From Piper betle (lineage: Eukaryota > Streptophyta > Magnoliopsida > Piperales > Piperaceae): a DNA stretch of 64,000 nucleotides. The stretch spans positions 1-64,000 of the forward strand of contig JAURVB010001786.1 in the NCBI GenBank assembly GCA_033002965.1, written 5' to 3'. The position numbers and the translations under genes were made by a program. The notes under the pieces were generated by a model. That model was not told the origin of the DNA and did no database searches. It was given only the letters and a program-made list of their open reading frames with translations. Shown piece by piece: positions 24,270-36,420 of this stretch. Numbering within the stretch: position 1 is the first letter of the stretch; every line of letters begins with the position of its first letter.

Positions 24270-25100
24270 GAACATACCCAACGTCAGAGAAGAAACTGCT
24301 TTTCTCAATCTGTACCCCTTTAACGGCAACTTCTTTCGACTTCCATCCACGATTGAGACATCCAATGAGGAGGATTTTTCTTGCCCAACTCTCGTCCAAG
24401 CCGCCTAACTGTGTGGTTGCAGCAAAGTGCAACGGTGATCTCTATATTTGCCGGCCGGGCAACGATGACCGGATGAAAGTACGGCTAACCAACTGGTACA
24501 AAATGTTATTCTTTTGTATTTGATATGATGTTTTACAAGGGCGAACTTTATTACATCGACGGAGAACGGATCATGGCCTACGATATTCAGAGTATCTATG
24601 ATAACAATAACTTCTCTTGTGCACCTTGACGTGATGTTTTAGTCTATCACAAGGATAATGCGTGGGGTAATATCTTTGGAGATGAGCGCTGGCACATTAG
24701 GCAGCATTACCTAGTGGAGTCAGGTGGGGAGCTTTCGGTGGTCTCTAAATATGCTTCAATGAAATTTAATTGCAATCATAAAATTGACTTTGTTACATGT
24801 CAGGTTTATCTTACATTGGTCGTGGATAACATTGGTGAGTTGTATATAGGTTAATGGAAAATTTTTATTTTTTAAATTAATTTTTAGATTAAGAGATGTT
24901 CGTGATATTCATTGCAGTCCTTTTTAAGAGGTCGTAGGGCTCAACAATAATATCAGAGTTTGGTGACCCAAAAGGCCTAACATTGTATAGGGTGGATCGG
25001 GAGTGGGGATGATGGTCTTGGCTTCAAAAGGATGTTGTTAAGCCATCGAAATTTTTTATAGAGAATTGCATCTATTTCTTTCCTCGGACATTCGACCATG
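24270..25100 (+). pseudogene. Decayed DUF295-domain (F-box/kelch-like) gene fragment
   Basis: Translated pieces in shifting frames match the order of plant DUF295 proteins: LNLYPFNGNFFRLPS near 24,305; PPNCVVAAKCNGDLYICRPG near 24,400-24,465; DMMFYKGELYYIDGERIMAYD near 24,525-24,590; YLVESGGELSVVSKYAS near 24,710-24,755; and ENCIYFFP near 25,060. In-frame stops and frame changes separate them and no F-box or start is seen. DUF295 genes form large, fast-evolving plant families with many pseudogenes. The assignment rests on motif order from memory of the family. Confidence 0.7.
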
Positions 25101-26810
25101 AATTTTTTTTCACGAGATGTTATTTTTTATTTTTGTCAGTGGTTAAATCTCTTATTTTTAATCAAATGACAATATTGGGTAATAAAGAGTATATATTTAG
25201 TTTTTTCTAAGAAAAATTACTTGCTCTTTATGAACATAAGTATAATTTATGAAAATGGGAGAGGAAACAAATTATTTATGAAAAGATGGATTTTTATGGG
25301 AAATCAAAATTATCCCTGGGTTGGGGTTTGGGCTGCTTTGATTGAGTTTGTTATAAATTCTTCAAAAAAAAAGGTTTTGGAATTGCACTGGTTCAAGAGC
25401 AACAGACTCGACTGAATCTATAGCAACACCCCCATCCAAATCGGGACAAATGTGAATATTTTGAGGGGAAATTCATAATATCAACTTGAGTGGAAAATAT
25501 TCCATTTGATCAGCATCAAGGTTGTGTGAAACAATGTATTGATTCAGGGAAAAAAATCATGAATGCTCTCATACCTTAATTAGCTGAAAAGCCTTTCAGT
25601 TATGCTCTTGGTTAAGCTTCTTCTTTTTTTATCATTCTATACATGTATTTCAATATTTGTATCAATTGTACTACCTCTAATCATATTGTAATAGGATGCA
25701 TATTACTATTATCTATGTTTTAGGGCAATTTTTTTTCCCTCTCATTCCATTTTAGCTAGTTTTTTTCTTGCGTATGGTTAATTTTGAGCCCACTAGTAGT
25801 AATTTTATTAAACATAAATTAAAAAAAATAATTACAATGGATGCTTCTCCACATTACGTTAAAAATGTATGTATATCATTAATAATTATATTATATAGAT
25901 ACATAGATGTAGATAGATAAAACAGAGTCCATAATGGAAAATGGGTTTTTTGTCACGAAAACCTTCCTGTGACAAATTAAACACGGGTTACAAAAGACCG
26001 TGGTCAAAATTTGTAAGGGAAATTATACCATAAAACCATGACAAGTTTAAAAGTTTAAACGTGTCTTGATCTTGCCCCCGAAATAAATTTCTTATCGTAA
26101 TTTTGATGACAAAACAGTAACTTATGTGGGGCCATCTCTAAATCTCATTAAAAGTTTGCATCGAAATATTGTGATAAATTTATTTAAAATATTAAAATAT
26201 AATTAAGAAGATTATTGCCCATTGTTATCAAGAAGGTGCCAAGTCTGTAAGATACAAATATATAACCAATATATAAACCAAATACAACATCAATTATACG
26301 AATCCTTAAAATTGTATGGTCAATAAGTCTCTTTTACGATTATATTTTTTATTGACAAATCTGGTTACAAATTTATAAGTATAAACAGATATTAAATATT
26401 ATTTATTATAATACTTTCAGCACTCAGTAGAACATTTAAATTATTTAGCTCAGTCCAGCTCAAAATTTCATAAAATACAAATTAAACTTGACTAAGTGAA
26501 TGTTCATTAAACTTGAGAAGTTAATACCCGTGACAAGAAGTCACCATATGACATGCAGTGAATCGCGTGTCATGTCACGGGTCTCGCCTATGAAATTATA
26601 TGTATTGTGATGCACTGCATGCATATTTGCTCCGTAGTATTTTTAAATATACTAACCAATCCCCTTCCTCTTTACCATCAAGTTTCTTTTTAAAAAAATC
26701 AAAGAAAGTCAATTGATTTGAAATTAAAATAATTGACAATCTATGAGTTTACGTATTTAACATACATTGGAACAAACCACCCAAGTTTTTTTAATGAACA
26801 TATTTATATA
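25101..26810. other. AT-rich intergenic DNA
   Basis: No gene is supported. The small open frame at 25,221-25,415 shows no known domain. Nothing further stands out. Confidence 0.45.
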
Positions 26811-26811
26811 T

Positions 26812-27570
26812 CTATACTATTATATAAAATTAAAGACTTTTAATGTAGTGGTGCCACTTTTCCTTTAAAACTATTTTATAATATTACTACTTTATTCCTT
26901 ATTTACAAAAATTTTAATTTAATTAGGATTTGTCACGTATTGTTTAACTATTTTCTGATATTATTCTTTATTTCTTATTCCTAAAAATAAATTAAATACA
27001 AATTTACCCTTTTTTAATATGATGTTGCCACATGTCCCTTAAATTTTTTACAATATTACCCCCTTATTTCTTACTTACAAAAATTTAATTTAATTAAGAT
27101 TTGCCACATACCTTTTAACCAATTAATGATGTTATTCTTTATTTTTTATTCATCGAAGTAAATTAAATTACAAACTTACCCTTCATTATTACCATTAGAA
27201 GTAGGATTTCTAAAATCAAAGTCTAATCTAAATATTCTTAAGTAATCAAATAGATTTATGAAATTAACAAATTTATGAATATCGAATAAAATACTAATAT
27301 GTTAAGATTTTTTAAAAATGAATATAATACACAACAATATTATAAACAAGAATATACTATAACAAATTTAAGTAAAATAAGGAAACATAAAAAATTCTCA
27401 GTTTTATAATTTAGTATAAATATTATAGAAAAAAATTTTAATGGAAAATACATTATATTTGAATTTAATTTAAATTTACGTTAAAATCTAAATCACTTGA
27501 AAATAGACAAATATAAATTAACAAATAATTAAAAATCATATAATGCCGTGCATTGTGTGTGTGAGCGACT
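26812..27570. mobile_element. Helitron-like non-autonomous element
   Basis: The left end reads a|tctatactattatataaaat, close to the TCTMTACTA-type 5' end of plant Helitrons. The right part has aatgccgtgcattgtgtgtg, a decayed version of the 3' hairpin seen in the DP-intron copy. Within it a roughly 180-bp block (gtgccac..tttattccttatttacaaaa..aatttaattagg) is tandemly duplicated at about 26,850-27,010 and 27,020-27,190. No RepHel coding is present. Confidence 0.5.
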
Positions 27571-29380
27571 TTGAACCTATTTAATAGAAAAATAAAAAAA
27601 TTTTAGAAATGACTAAAATTCATGTTTGGTGGAACGTTAGAAAAATTAAAACAGAGAGAGGCTTTTTTAGTGTTTCCGTATTAAACATTTGAAAAGAAAA
27701 TTACAAAGTAACTTAAGAAATAAAAATACAAAATCTACCGTAAATTTTACTTTTTGCAATCATTGCGTCTCTTTCTATTTAAATCTTCTATGCCCTCTCT
27801 CCCTCATCCCCTCCTCCTCCCCTCTTGTCTTCCCCGCCTTTTCCCCTCCCCTCCCTTTCTCCTTCCTCATATTCTTCCGCAGCATCTCTCGTACCTTTTG
27901 TATTAATTTTTTTATATTGACAAATAGTATTATAGAAATTTTAAAAATCATTATATGTGCCAAATATTATTTTATGAGATTTGTTATTTTTAATAATTCT
28001 CACAAATTAAAAATCATGATAAAATTTTCTATAGATTCTATATAAAATTTTCTATTGTATCCAATACCCTAAGTCAAAATATAAGGAGACATGACATTGA
28101 ATCATATTTTTAAATACTATATAGCACCGCTCAATTGGGCCTGGTATATCTCGTACCTCTTTCTAATCCGGTATGGTTTTAAGTTGTCGTGTTATTTTAA
28201 TCCGTAATTAATTTTTTAACATGAAATGTTTCAATAAAATATACGGTTGATAGAATATATTTTTTTATTATTAAATAAAATATTTTATTTATAATTTTAA
28301 AATCTAGTTAAACCCGGCCACAGAAAGTATACCTTGGATGGTAACGGACAGTTATTTAAAACTATACATCGAATACATTAGTTATCTTTCAATCGGCATC
28401 CACACTCCCCCTCCTTCCCCACCACCACCACTTAGTCCCCTCTCCCCGATCGTCTTCCACCACCGAGAACCCGCCTTCTACCTTGTCACGCATATCCTTT
28501 CCTGCTGCCGGGTTCTCTAAAACTCCATCTCCCGTCCGACATCGCCGATTGTCTTTCACCATCCTGACACAGCCGGACGAAGAGGGGCCATGGGTAACAC
28601 AATAATATACCGTCCGATTAGATGGATTAGATGGGCAGCTGGTATTTGTAGAAAATTTTCCCACCCTCTACAATCGCTTCGCATCTACTACATATAAATA
28701 GCTTCTTTTTTTCCATCGCGGGGAAGAAGGGGAAGAGCGTTGTGTGAAGGATGGCTACCAAGCGCTGGCTGTGTGATGTTCAAAATCTGAAAGCTTTGGT
28801 CTTTTGCTCAATACGTTCATTTCTTTAATTTGCTATGCAAAATTGTTTATAGAGGTCTTTTTGTTGGAGTCCCTCGTTATGATCGTAAAACCTGCAGTCT
28901 GCAGTCTGACTCAGGGTTTTATGCTTATGAACCGATCGATTCAACAATCGGTTCAAGTCAAGTTAGTTTCAAAACACGTATATTGAGTCGATGCCGGTCG
29001 GGTGTATGAGCTATAATTGGGTGTATGAGCCATGAGGGTCATGTGTACCTAAGTATATAATAATAATATCATAAATAAAGTAAAAAAGAATGAGTTATCA
29101 GAATATATTAAAGTATGCAATTTCTTTTTTTATTTTTATATATAGTAGATTGTAGAATTAGTTTTAGGCCGTTTACTGTGTCAGGATGCGTTATGAGGAG
29201 TTTGGGTGGGTTAATAGTTATAGCGTATGCTACTGTGATGTTGCGGTGTGTAATATATTTTATAAAATTTTTCCCTATTTTTATGGATTTTTTTAAGATT
29301 TATTACAAGTTAGTTATTATTATTGACTCGAGAGTTGAGTCAAGTTTTATTTACGAGTTTACCACCGAGCACCCTTACAC
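27571..29380. other. Intergenic DNA, partly CT-rich
   Basis: A CT-rich tract lies at 27,770-27,900 and another at 28,400-28,560. A TATA-like catataaatagc at 28,688-28,699 precedes a 16-codon-scale ATG frame at 28,751 that soon stops, possibly a promoter remnant. The gactcgag..gagtca block near 29,325 is related to the one near the window start. Confidence 0.4.
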
Positions 29381-29384
29381 CATT

Positions 29385-30470
29385 GTTCGAATATTTTCAA
29401 TAACATGCAAGTATACATGGTCGCAACAAGTAATATAATGATAAAATCGAGTATCGTCCCACAGGGAGATGAATTTCCTATAATTAACTAAAGAAAATAA
29501 AATGAAGAGCAAAACAAAAATAACTAACTTAACTAAATCTAAGTAATAACTTTAAATTAAAAGCGAAGTCAAAATTATAAAACTCGTTCTAGAGTCGAAT
29601 TTCCCTTAACATGAATTTAATCTTCATCATATCTTACTCTTATCTTTTATTCCCTCGGATTGTCGATCTAGGATAATTATATGACATGGTGGCTCCCGCT
29701 CCTTCATGCTTCTATTATTTTGCCTCAATTTCTACCTCCTGGTGATAATTGATTAATCAACAAAATAATGCATTAAGAATTGCCTTACAACCGCATACGG
29801 TGTTGTGTATCTTCCGACCACAACGACAAACAAGTCAAAAGACTCGTCGTATGATGAATTATCAATGACTAATCTAATTAATTTCTCCCGAAATCTAATT
29901 AAACCTCGTGATCTAAGAAATAGGTGATCATTCTATTCTTAGCATTAAGAATATGATAATTCAAACATTCCGATTGAATAAAAGAGTAAAAGCTTGAAAT
30001 AAATTCAATTAAATCATGTTAAGTTTCATTCTTCTCTAGAACGAAATAAGGACTACTCCATAATAAAAGTAGAAAATATTATAAAGAAGAAACTAATTTT
30101 TATTATAAAAGAGAAAGAAATTACAAATACTAAAACTACTACTTTCACTACACTCTGAAGCTAAGAGATGAGATATGATCAACAACAAATGACCACCCCT
30201 TTATATAGAAGTGGAGATACAAGAATTCGAAGAGGGTGTTCACAAATCGACGTAATCTAATTAATTATAATGTCCCTTTACAGTTTCCAACTGTTCGACT
30301 CCATTGAACACCATGACATTGTAGCCATTGGGTGGCGCCAAGTGTCATGACCAATCAAATCCAAAGCTTAATTTATTTATCTTTTCCTGCATTAAAACAC
30401 CAAAGTTAAGCATAAATAATAAAATATTAATTAACTAAAAAAATAAAGTAAAATATTACTTAATTAATAA
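29385..30470 (-). mobile_element. Probable solo LTR (Gypsy-type), minus orientation
   Basis: About 1.05 kb with features of a long plant LTR: cgagtatcgtcccacaggga near 29,448, a non-coding AT-rich body and, on the minus strand, a TATA box (ctatataaagg) near 30,200. No PBS, PPT or second LTR is visible nearby. Borders and family are uncertain. Confidence 0.45.
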
Positions 30471-31340
30471 TGTTTATACCCGGGAAGTACAAAATCATAT
30501 TAAAAACATGGGTAAATATTATATATTTTAAACGCTTAACAACCATTTCTCCCCCTACACTTCTCTGCCCCATCCAAGCCCTTGACGCGTCGTCCCTCTG
30601 CTTGTTGTCGCTGCTGCCCTGCTGCCGATCATCACCGCCAAGCTCTGCAGCAGCGTTGTTGTTCCACCCCGAGCGCCCCCGGCCGGCATCAGGCCTTCAT
30701 GACGTGAGGAAGCCACGCCCTTGCACAGCGCTCTGTAGCCGATCGTGCCACCGGCGACCATCACTGCCGTGATCCAGTGGTCGCGTCAACACCTTTGACC
30801 CTCCCACGACCTTCCCCGACTACAACAAAGCCCATCACCACCTAGGTCGTCCGGATTTAGTCACCCACCACCGATCGCCTTTGTTTTAGCCATTTTTTGG
30901 CGAGCCGCCACCTCCGCCGACCACATTGACGTCGTAGATGCGTCGGGTTCACCGAGCCGGTTCCAACCGTACCCAATACCCCTGCTATTCCACCAGTAGA
31001 CGCCATTGGCAACTGCCGCCGAAAAACTGTCAGAAAGCTGTTGGAAAACCAGATTCGCTGGAATTCACCGGATCTTCCGCAAAGCTCATCCAATCAAACA
31101 GTGATGATTGCATGATGTGACTAATAGTGAATGAATGTTAAGTGATCTAATGAGGTAAATTAAATTTAAGCATGCTAATTAACCACGACATAACTAAGAA
31201 AAACATAATAAAATTGGTACGAATTGGATGAGTAAGAATCATTTTGACATTGATGATTGTTGATTGTGATAGATGATGATTGTGTTGTACGTAATGTTCA
31301 TGTCGAGTTGATGCATCATTCTGTTAGCGGGCATTAGCTT
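30471..31340. other. Unassigned intergenic DNA with a GC-rich core
   Basis: Sequence from 30,540 to 31,090 is CG-rich, but its open frames are Pro/Arg/Ala-rich and domain-free. No promoter or gene structure can be supported. Confidence 0.4.
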
Positions 31341-31344
31341 TTAG

Positions 31345-32880
31345 ATTTGATGTGTAGGTACGGAGTAGGAGCTCGCCGCCTAATTGCGAGGACACGTTTG
31401 AAGCTTCTACCAAGTATGTTTAGGACTCATCTTTGTTTTCTATTCTATTATATTGTATGTTTGTTTTATTGCCTGCAGGACGGGTTAAGTGGTATTTTAT
31501 CGAATCCCACTTAACTCGGGTCATTTAACGGAACAGTTTTTCGGATCCTTAAGGATGATTTCGAAAATAAGATCCACCACAAGTTGCCTTTGGGCCTATT
31601 ATATAAATCTCTTCCTATGCCTATACATATAATTTTATCAAGTTTTCAATGAGACGAGAGATGAGAAAATCGAATTGCACGTACCATAAGCGGTTGCCGT
31701 GACAATCAAAGCGGGCTCTGGATTAGTGAGCGGACTGTTCCATTCCTAAGGGATTCGGACAACTCCATGTTTGAGTTCCTCACACCCAAAAAACGTGGAG
31801 GTTTACTGGTACTTTTAAGTACAACGCACATCCGGACTTGTAGTTCAAAGGGTACTAAAGGCGATTGTTTGAGAATACTCGGTCTTCATGCTTAAGGCCA
31901 GGGGAATTATGAAGGAAAGGAGAGGGCTTAGGATATACATGTAGTCTCAATGGACCAGAGAAAAAATAAAATAAGAAAAATGTCGAAAGAGGCATCAGTA
32001 AAGCAAACAGTTCGGGATGCTATCGGGTCTGCAGCCGAGTGGCTCCTTAGTAGGTGCTCCTCAATAGGGCCCAGACATCTCAAAATTCTAAGTCTAATGA
32101 AAGACAGAAATGCGATGTTAAACATTCATAGAAATCATAAAATACAAACTTAGCAGAAGCAGATCTCAAAAACATATGCCGAAACCACTCAACAGCCAAC
32201 ATACATACATAAACATACCACATATCATACATACATGAAAATCATACAGACAAACATACCACATGTCATACAATAATGAAAATCATACAAACATACATAC
32301 TATAACATCCATAATCATATACATGTATTGGAATTTGGTCGACGTAACATACCTCATCATTCTTCAACTTTCATAAACATCTACATGTACTGGAATCTAT
32401 TCGACGGTAACATACCTCATCATACTTGAACTTTCATAACATCTACATGTACCAGAATCTGGTCGACAGTAACATGCTCGTTCTAATAGGATCATACATG
32501 AAAGCAAATATATAACACTTAAAGCAGAGAAGCACACATAGCACATACCAAAGTGATGCACAAGTAACATACTCATAAAGAAAAACACACATACTCATAT
32601 ACAAAAAACACACATCATACACACAGAAGTCCCCCCCTTTCAAATGAGAAGCATATCCTTATATAGAAATGAAAACGAAAGTGAAAGGTCATAAATTATA
32701 AATACATTCTCAAAATATGAAAAGTCATAAGTCATGAATACATACACACTCGAAATACGAAAAGTCAATCCATAAAATATATAGAAATGAATCTATAAAT
32801 ATTATTAAATTACCTTAATTTAATAATATTTAAAAATAATTTCGAGATAAAATACCCGAGTTATTTTTTGGCTGTTACAT
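31345..32880 (-). mobile_element. Gypsy-like LTR remnant, minus orientation
   Basis: The right border on the plus strand reads aaatacccgagttattttttggctgttaca; its reverse, starting tgtaacagccaaaaaataac, is the usual start of Del/Tekay-type LTRs in plants. The left part (31,345-31,900) is collinear with 9,977-10,580. A minisatellite lies at about 32,315-32,475. No coding domains remain. Confidence 0.5.
32315..32475. repeat. Minisatellite, about 64-bp unit, about 2.5 copies
   Basis: Units contain acatgta-tggaat-t-gtcga, then taacatacctcatcat and ttcaactttcataa, starting at about 32,322, 32,388 and 32,449. Inverse relatives (gtcgac-agatt-cggtaca) occur near 5,530-5,660. Confidence 0.75.
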
Positions 32881-33049
32881 AGTATCATGTTAAGGTTTTG
32901 TGCATTCAACTATGCATGACGAGTCGTATCTTCATTTTAAGACGCCGAGATTAGATCCGCACGAGTTGGGTTTGAGTTAGCAGACCTAATCGACGCCCAT
33001 GACATGCCGGTTTGGTTCATGAGTGTCAACTAGATTTGAGGTGTTATGA

Positions 33050-34480
33050 TGAATGTAACAATGTACAAAGGAAGTTGTAAAAGACCTGAATTTATTCCAA
33101 GAGGTACGAGGAATTTGAAAAGAATTATAAAGGACAAAAAAGATTGATCGGTGAGAGTTCTAATGATAGGGAGGAGCATTTGGTGTTTGCTCTTCGTATT
33201 TAAGAGGTTAACCATATCCATTATCTATAAATATGTAGTTATATATGAATGTGAACAACTAAACCAAGTGTGTCTTAGCGTGCTTCATTGTGAGGTTTTA
33301 TAGTGAGGTTCTCTCTCTCCCTCTTAGAAGAGGGAGAGTCTATCCTCACGGGACTAGAAAGAGGAAGTTGGCAGGGGTCAAATCGACATCTAGTTTCTTA
33401 TTAGTCAAAGATTATTTGAGTTCCATATGATGAAGAGCATTGTTAGACAATGATGTGATAAGTTTTGTCTAATCTAGACGACGTAGATAATGTACCGATT
33501 TTGTCCGATGGGTGTACCTATTATTTTGTTATAGTGGATGATTTATGATTTTCCCTCGTATTTTTGGGGATTTTTAATGTGAAATTGGTGTGTATCTTTT
33601 ATCTTTTTTTATTGGTTTGCCCTGTCAAAACATATAATATGGAGCTTAAGGATTTTGTGTGTTAAAATCCTAACAAGTGGTATCAAAGTTTTGGCTCGTG
33701 GAAGAGCTTGGATTGTGGAGCTTTCTTGAGAAGATCAAGATTGTCTATGTTTTTTCAAGATTTTTGGACAATGCTAGCAAAGGGTGTTTATTTTATATGA
33801 GTTGGGGAGATGTGTTGCAAGTTCAGAGAGCATTCTATATGAGTCAGGAGGGGAGATGGAGATATTTCCCGCTTCATGTGATAGCAGTCGAAAAGCGGTC
33901 AACAATGGTGCATCAAAATTGATGGGTGCAGTGTAAGAGTAGAAGATTTTAAAAGGAGTTTTTACATGGGCCAAGAAAGGGAGATTGTTGGGGTTGTATT
34001 TCCTTCCTATGTGAAGAATGCTAAAACTAGTGATCCGTTTGATTCGGGAGGGGAGAATTATTGGAGTTCCTCATCATACGATAAATATGACAAAGCGTAC
34101 AACAACATAGGAAGCCGTAAAGATATTGAGCTACTCCGAATGAGGAATTCGACAAGAATTGTGGAAGACGAAAACAATATTCACTGGTGAGAGTTTTAAT
34201 GTTCACGACTCTTCATATTTAAAAGGTTTGTTGTATTTATTATCTATAAATATATAGTTGTGTATGAGTGTAAACAATTGAACAAGTGTGCCTTTGAGGT
34301 AGGGGAGTCTCTCCTCTCAAGTTATAGGTTCCCAATTAAAGTTTGTTATCTAGTTGAAGATTGTAAGTTCCATCTTATGAAGATTGTGTGAGTTCCATCT
34401 GATAAAGTGTGAGTTCCATATGATAAAATACATTGTCAAATTCCGTCAGATAAAGAACATTAAGTGTTAAATTCCCAACA
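33050..34480 (+). mobile_element. Miniature LTR retrotransposon (TRIM-like, Copia-type ends)
   Basis: Two direct LTRs flank only about 310 bp. The right LTR is 33,986-34,480, starting tgttgggg and ending ccccaaca-like cccaaca. The left LTR, about 33,050-33,675, lacks the first 90-100 bp but aligns from gtaca..aggaag through ggtgagagtt-taatg, ctcttc-tattta-aggtt and tctataaatat-tagtt-t-tatga to the end taaaatcctaaca. Directly after it comes tggtatcaaag (33,678), the initiator tRNA-Met primer site; just before the right LTR is the purine tract aagaaagggagat. There is no gag or pol, so it is non-autonomous. Confidence 0.78.
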
Positions 34481-34958
34481 CTTTTGACGTGAAATTCTTG
34501 TTTAGTTTGTTTCTGGAAATTCTTGGTATCATCATCTGTTAATAGATTCTTTATGCTTGATCAAAACACCATTGTTCCTTGATACTGTTGTCGATGCTCA
34601 AAATCTTTGAAAGCTCAAAATCAACGCCAGTGGAAATCAAGTTCTTTGTCTTCTTTTTGGGTGGTGTTGTTTAACAGGATGAGGAGAGGTTTTAAGATAG
34701 ATTTGGTGAAAGAAAACATCGGACGGTTTTTTGTGGAATTCCATGTTCCACCGAATTGTAAGTTTTCTTTAGGTGCAATGTTGTTGTGATCTTGCTTGGA
34801 AAATGTTACTGAATTGGTTTCTTGATCTTGAAAAATCGAATTGGGTTCAACTTAAGTGCATGGATGTTCCCGATCCACATAATCTTATGTAGGATTTTAC
34901 CCATTATGGCCATTAACTTTCTATTATTGGTGCAATGACTGATAACAGTTTGGCAGAC

Positions 34959-35101
34959 ACAATGCTTTGGCACGCATTAGTAAATTCCTGATGTGTTTTA
35001 TTGATTATTATCTATAATACAAGCTACTGAACAATGCTTTGGCATGCATTAGTAAATTCCTGATGTGTTTATTGATTAATATCTATAATAGAAACTACAG
35101 A
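34959..35101. repeat. 72-bp tandem duplication
   Basis: The unit acaatgctttggca-gcattag..cctgatgtgtt..tattgatta-tatctataata occurs at about 34,959-35,030 and 35,031-35,101 with few differences; a third copy begins and breaks off. Confidence 0.85.
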
Positions 35102-35249
35102 ACAATGCTTTTGCTCCTTGAAGTTGATTAACTTTTGCAAAGGACTGCTACAAGCCATCTCACATTGTGCCTTCGATGTTTTTATTTTTTGTTTTTATTT
35201 TGTGTTGCTGTTGATGTACAAGTTGTTGATTATACATACAATCTACAAC

Positions 35250-35440
35250 TCGGGGGAGTGTTGAAGTTATGTATTTTGTAGTCCTTATCTCTTCCTTGTT
35301 ATTCTAGATTTGGTCTAATCTATAATTGACTTTTGTTAGGGTCTTGCTGTTAATTTGATCTATGTAATCTGCTATTTATATATTATGGTGTTGGTAGATC
35401 GTATGCTTATCCCTCCATGATTTTCTGCATGGTCTATGGT
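35250..35440 (+). mobile_element. Copia-like 3' end: polypurine tract plus LTR start
   Basis: The sequence cgggggag at 35,251-35,258 followed at once by tgttgaagttatgtattttg is the classic PPT/LTR junction of plant Copia elements. The LTR-like part has the usual T-rich body but no clear end. No internal coding region is seen to the left. Confidence 0.5.
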
Positions 35441-35919
35441 GGTAATATATATGAAGCTTGGGTTTCTGCTGTGGGGATGGTGGCACTTAGAATCAAAAAT
35501 GGAACTTTGGATGGTAGCTGAATGTTTCTGAAAATTTGCCAGTCACTTTTTTTATGCCAACATGCTTTTTTTGTATTAATGGTTCTGGGTCTGTACGCGT
35601 GGAGTCTGGATGCTATGGGTGGGCATTCCTCATAGTTACCTTGATGCTAGTCCCACGCTTAATTTTGTGGGTAACATTTATCACCCAAGTATCGAGTTGG
35701 AGTTTTTCACATCTTACCTAAGTTACAGCTTAATATAATCTAAATGTATTATCCTTCATATCGGCGAGGGCGTAATTTGCTTAGACCATATCCATAAAAA
35801 CTGGAAGGCCACATTCGGTGAGATATATCAATTGTTTATGCCCTTATGTTGTGTTTTAAACTAATGTCGCTTAATTGGTTTGATTGTAGATTTAGTTCAT
35901 GTGTGTACTTTTTGCCCCA

Positions 35920-36170
35920 GCTGCTAGTCGAACCTAATCTAGGTGACTACTTGAATGAAGACGCTGCTAAGCTCATGCACACTGTTTTAGCAGCTTATGA
36001 ACTGAAAGTGAAAGGTATGTATGTCTTTACAAAAATGGTTTATTTCCAATGTTTGCCTTTTATCTTCATGATGTTGATTTTTTTTGAAAGAGCACTGTAA
36101 ACCAGGCAATGCACATGCCCCGAATGAGGCAAAAGACGAAGGAAGTCGAGGTGAAAATGGGAGCCGGAAC
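35920..36170 (+). pseudogene. Unrecognised two-exon 3' gene fragment
   Basis: A plausible exon (acceptor cccag near 35,920; donor aaag|gtatgt near 36,015) reads VEPNLGDYLNEDAAKLMHTV then LAAYELKVK. It joins in frame through acceptor aaag|agcactg near 36,090 to EHCKPGNAHAPNEAKDEGSR, then GENGSRN and a stop near 36,170. Composition and splice signals look like real coding sequence, but I do not recognise the family and find no convincing upstream exon. It may be the last two exons of a gene disrupted by the retroelements to its left. Confidence 0.35.
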
Positions 36171-36244
36171 TGACTCCCGTTGGTGGGAAGGCCAAGGTCC
36201 TAATCTTCTGCTGGACACCAATTGAAGAACTCAAGAGAAATTTG

Positions 36245-36420
36245 CATGCAAATGAGTGAGTACAGATTGCTTTTACATAAAATACATTAATACAGATGGT
36301 GACCTCTTTTCTACACATTGTAAACTTTTCAAGATTGAGGAAATATAAAGTAGGAAGAGCCACCTTAAACACTACAGGTACAATTTGGGTGCACTATATA
36401 TATCGTGGCCAAAAGATCGA
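36245..36420. repeat. Copy of BRM 3'-flanking sequence
   Basis: This 175-bp block matches 37,195-37,370 in the same orientation. Shared blocks are tacagat-g-ttttacata, cacattgtaaac, ttttcaagatt-agga-atataaag, agagcc, aacactacaggta and ggccaaaag. The right copy is the 3'UTR or downstream flank of BRM. Confidence 0.8.

Noticed and set aside
28688..28830. TATA-like motif followed by a short ATG frame
   Set aside because: The frame stops after about two dozen codons with no splice-supported continuation; too weak for a gene call.
32170..32480. Possible CRISPR-like array
   Set aside because: Diverged 64-bp minisatellite units without spacer structure, in a plant nuclear context.
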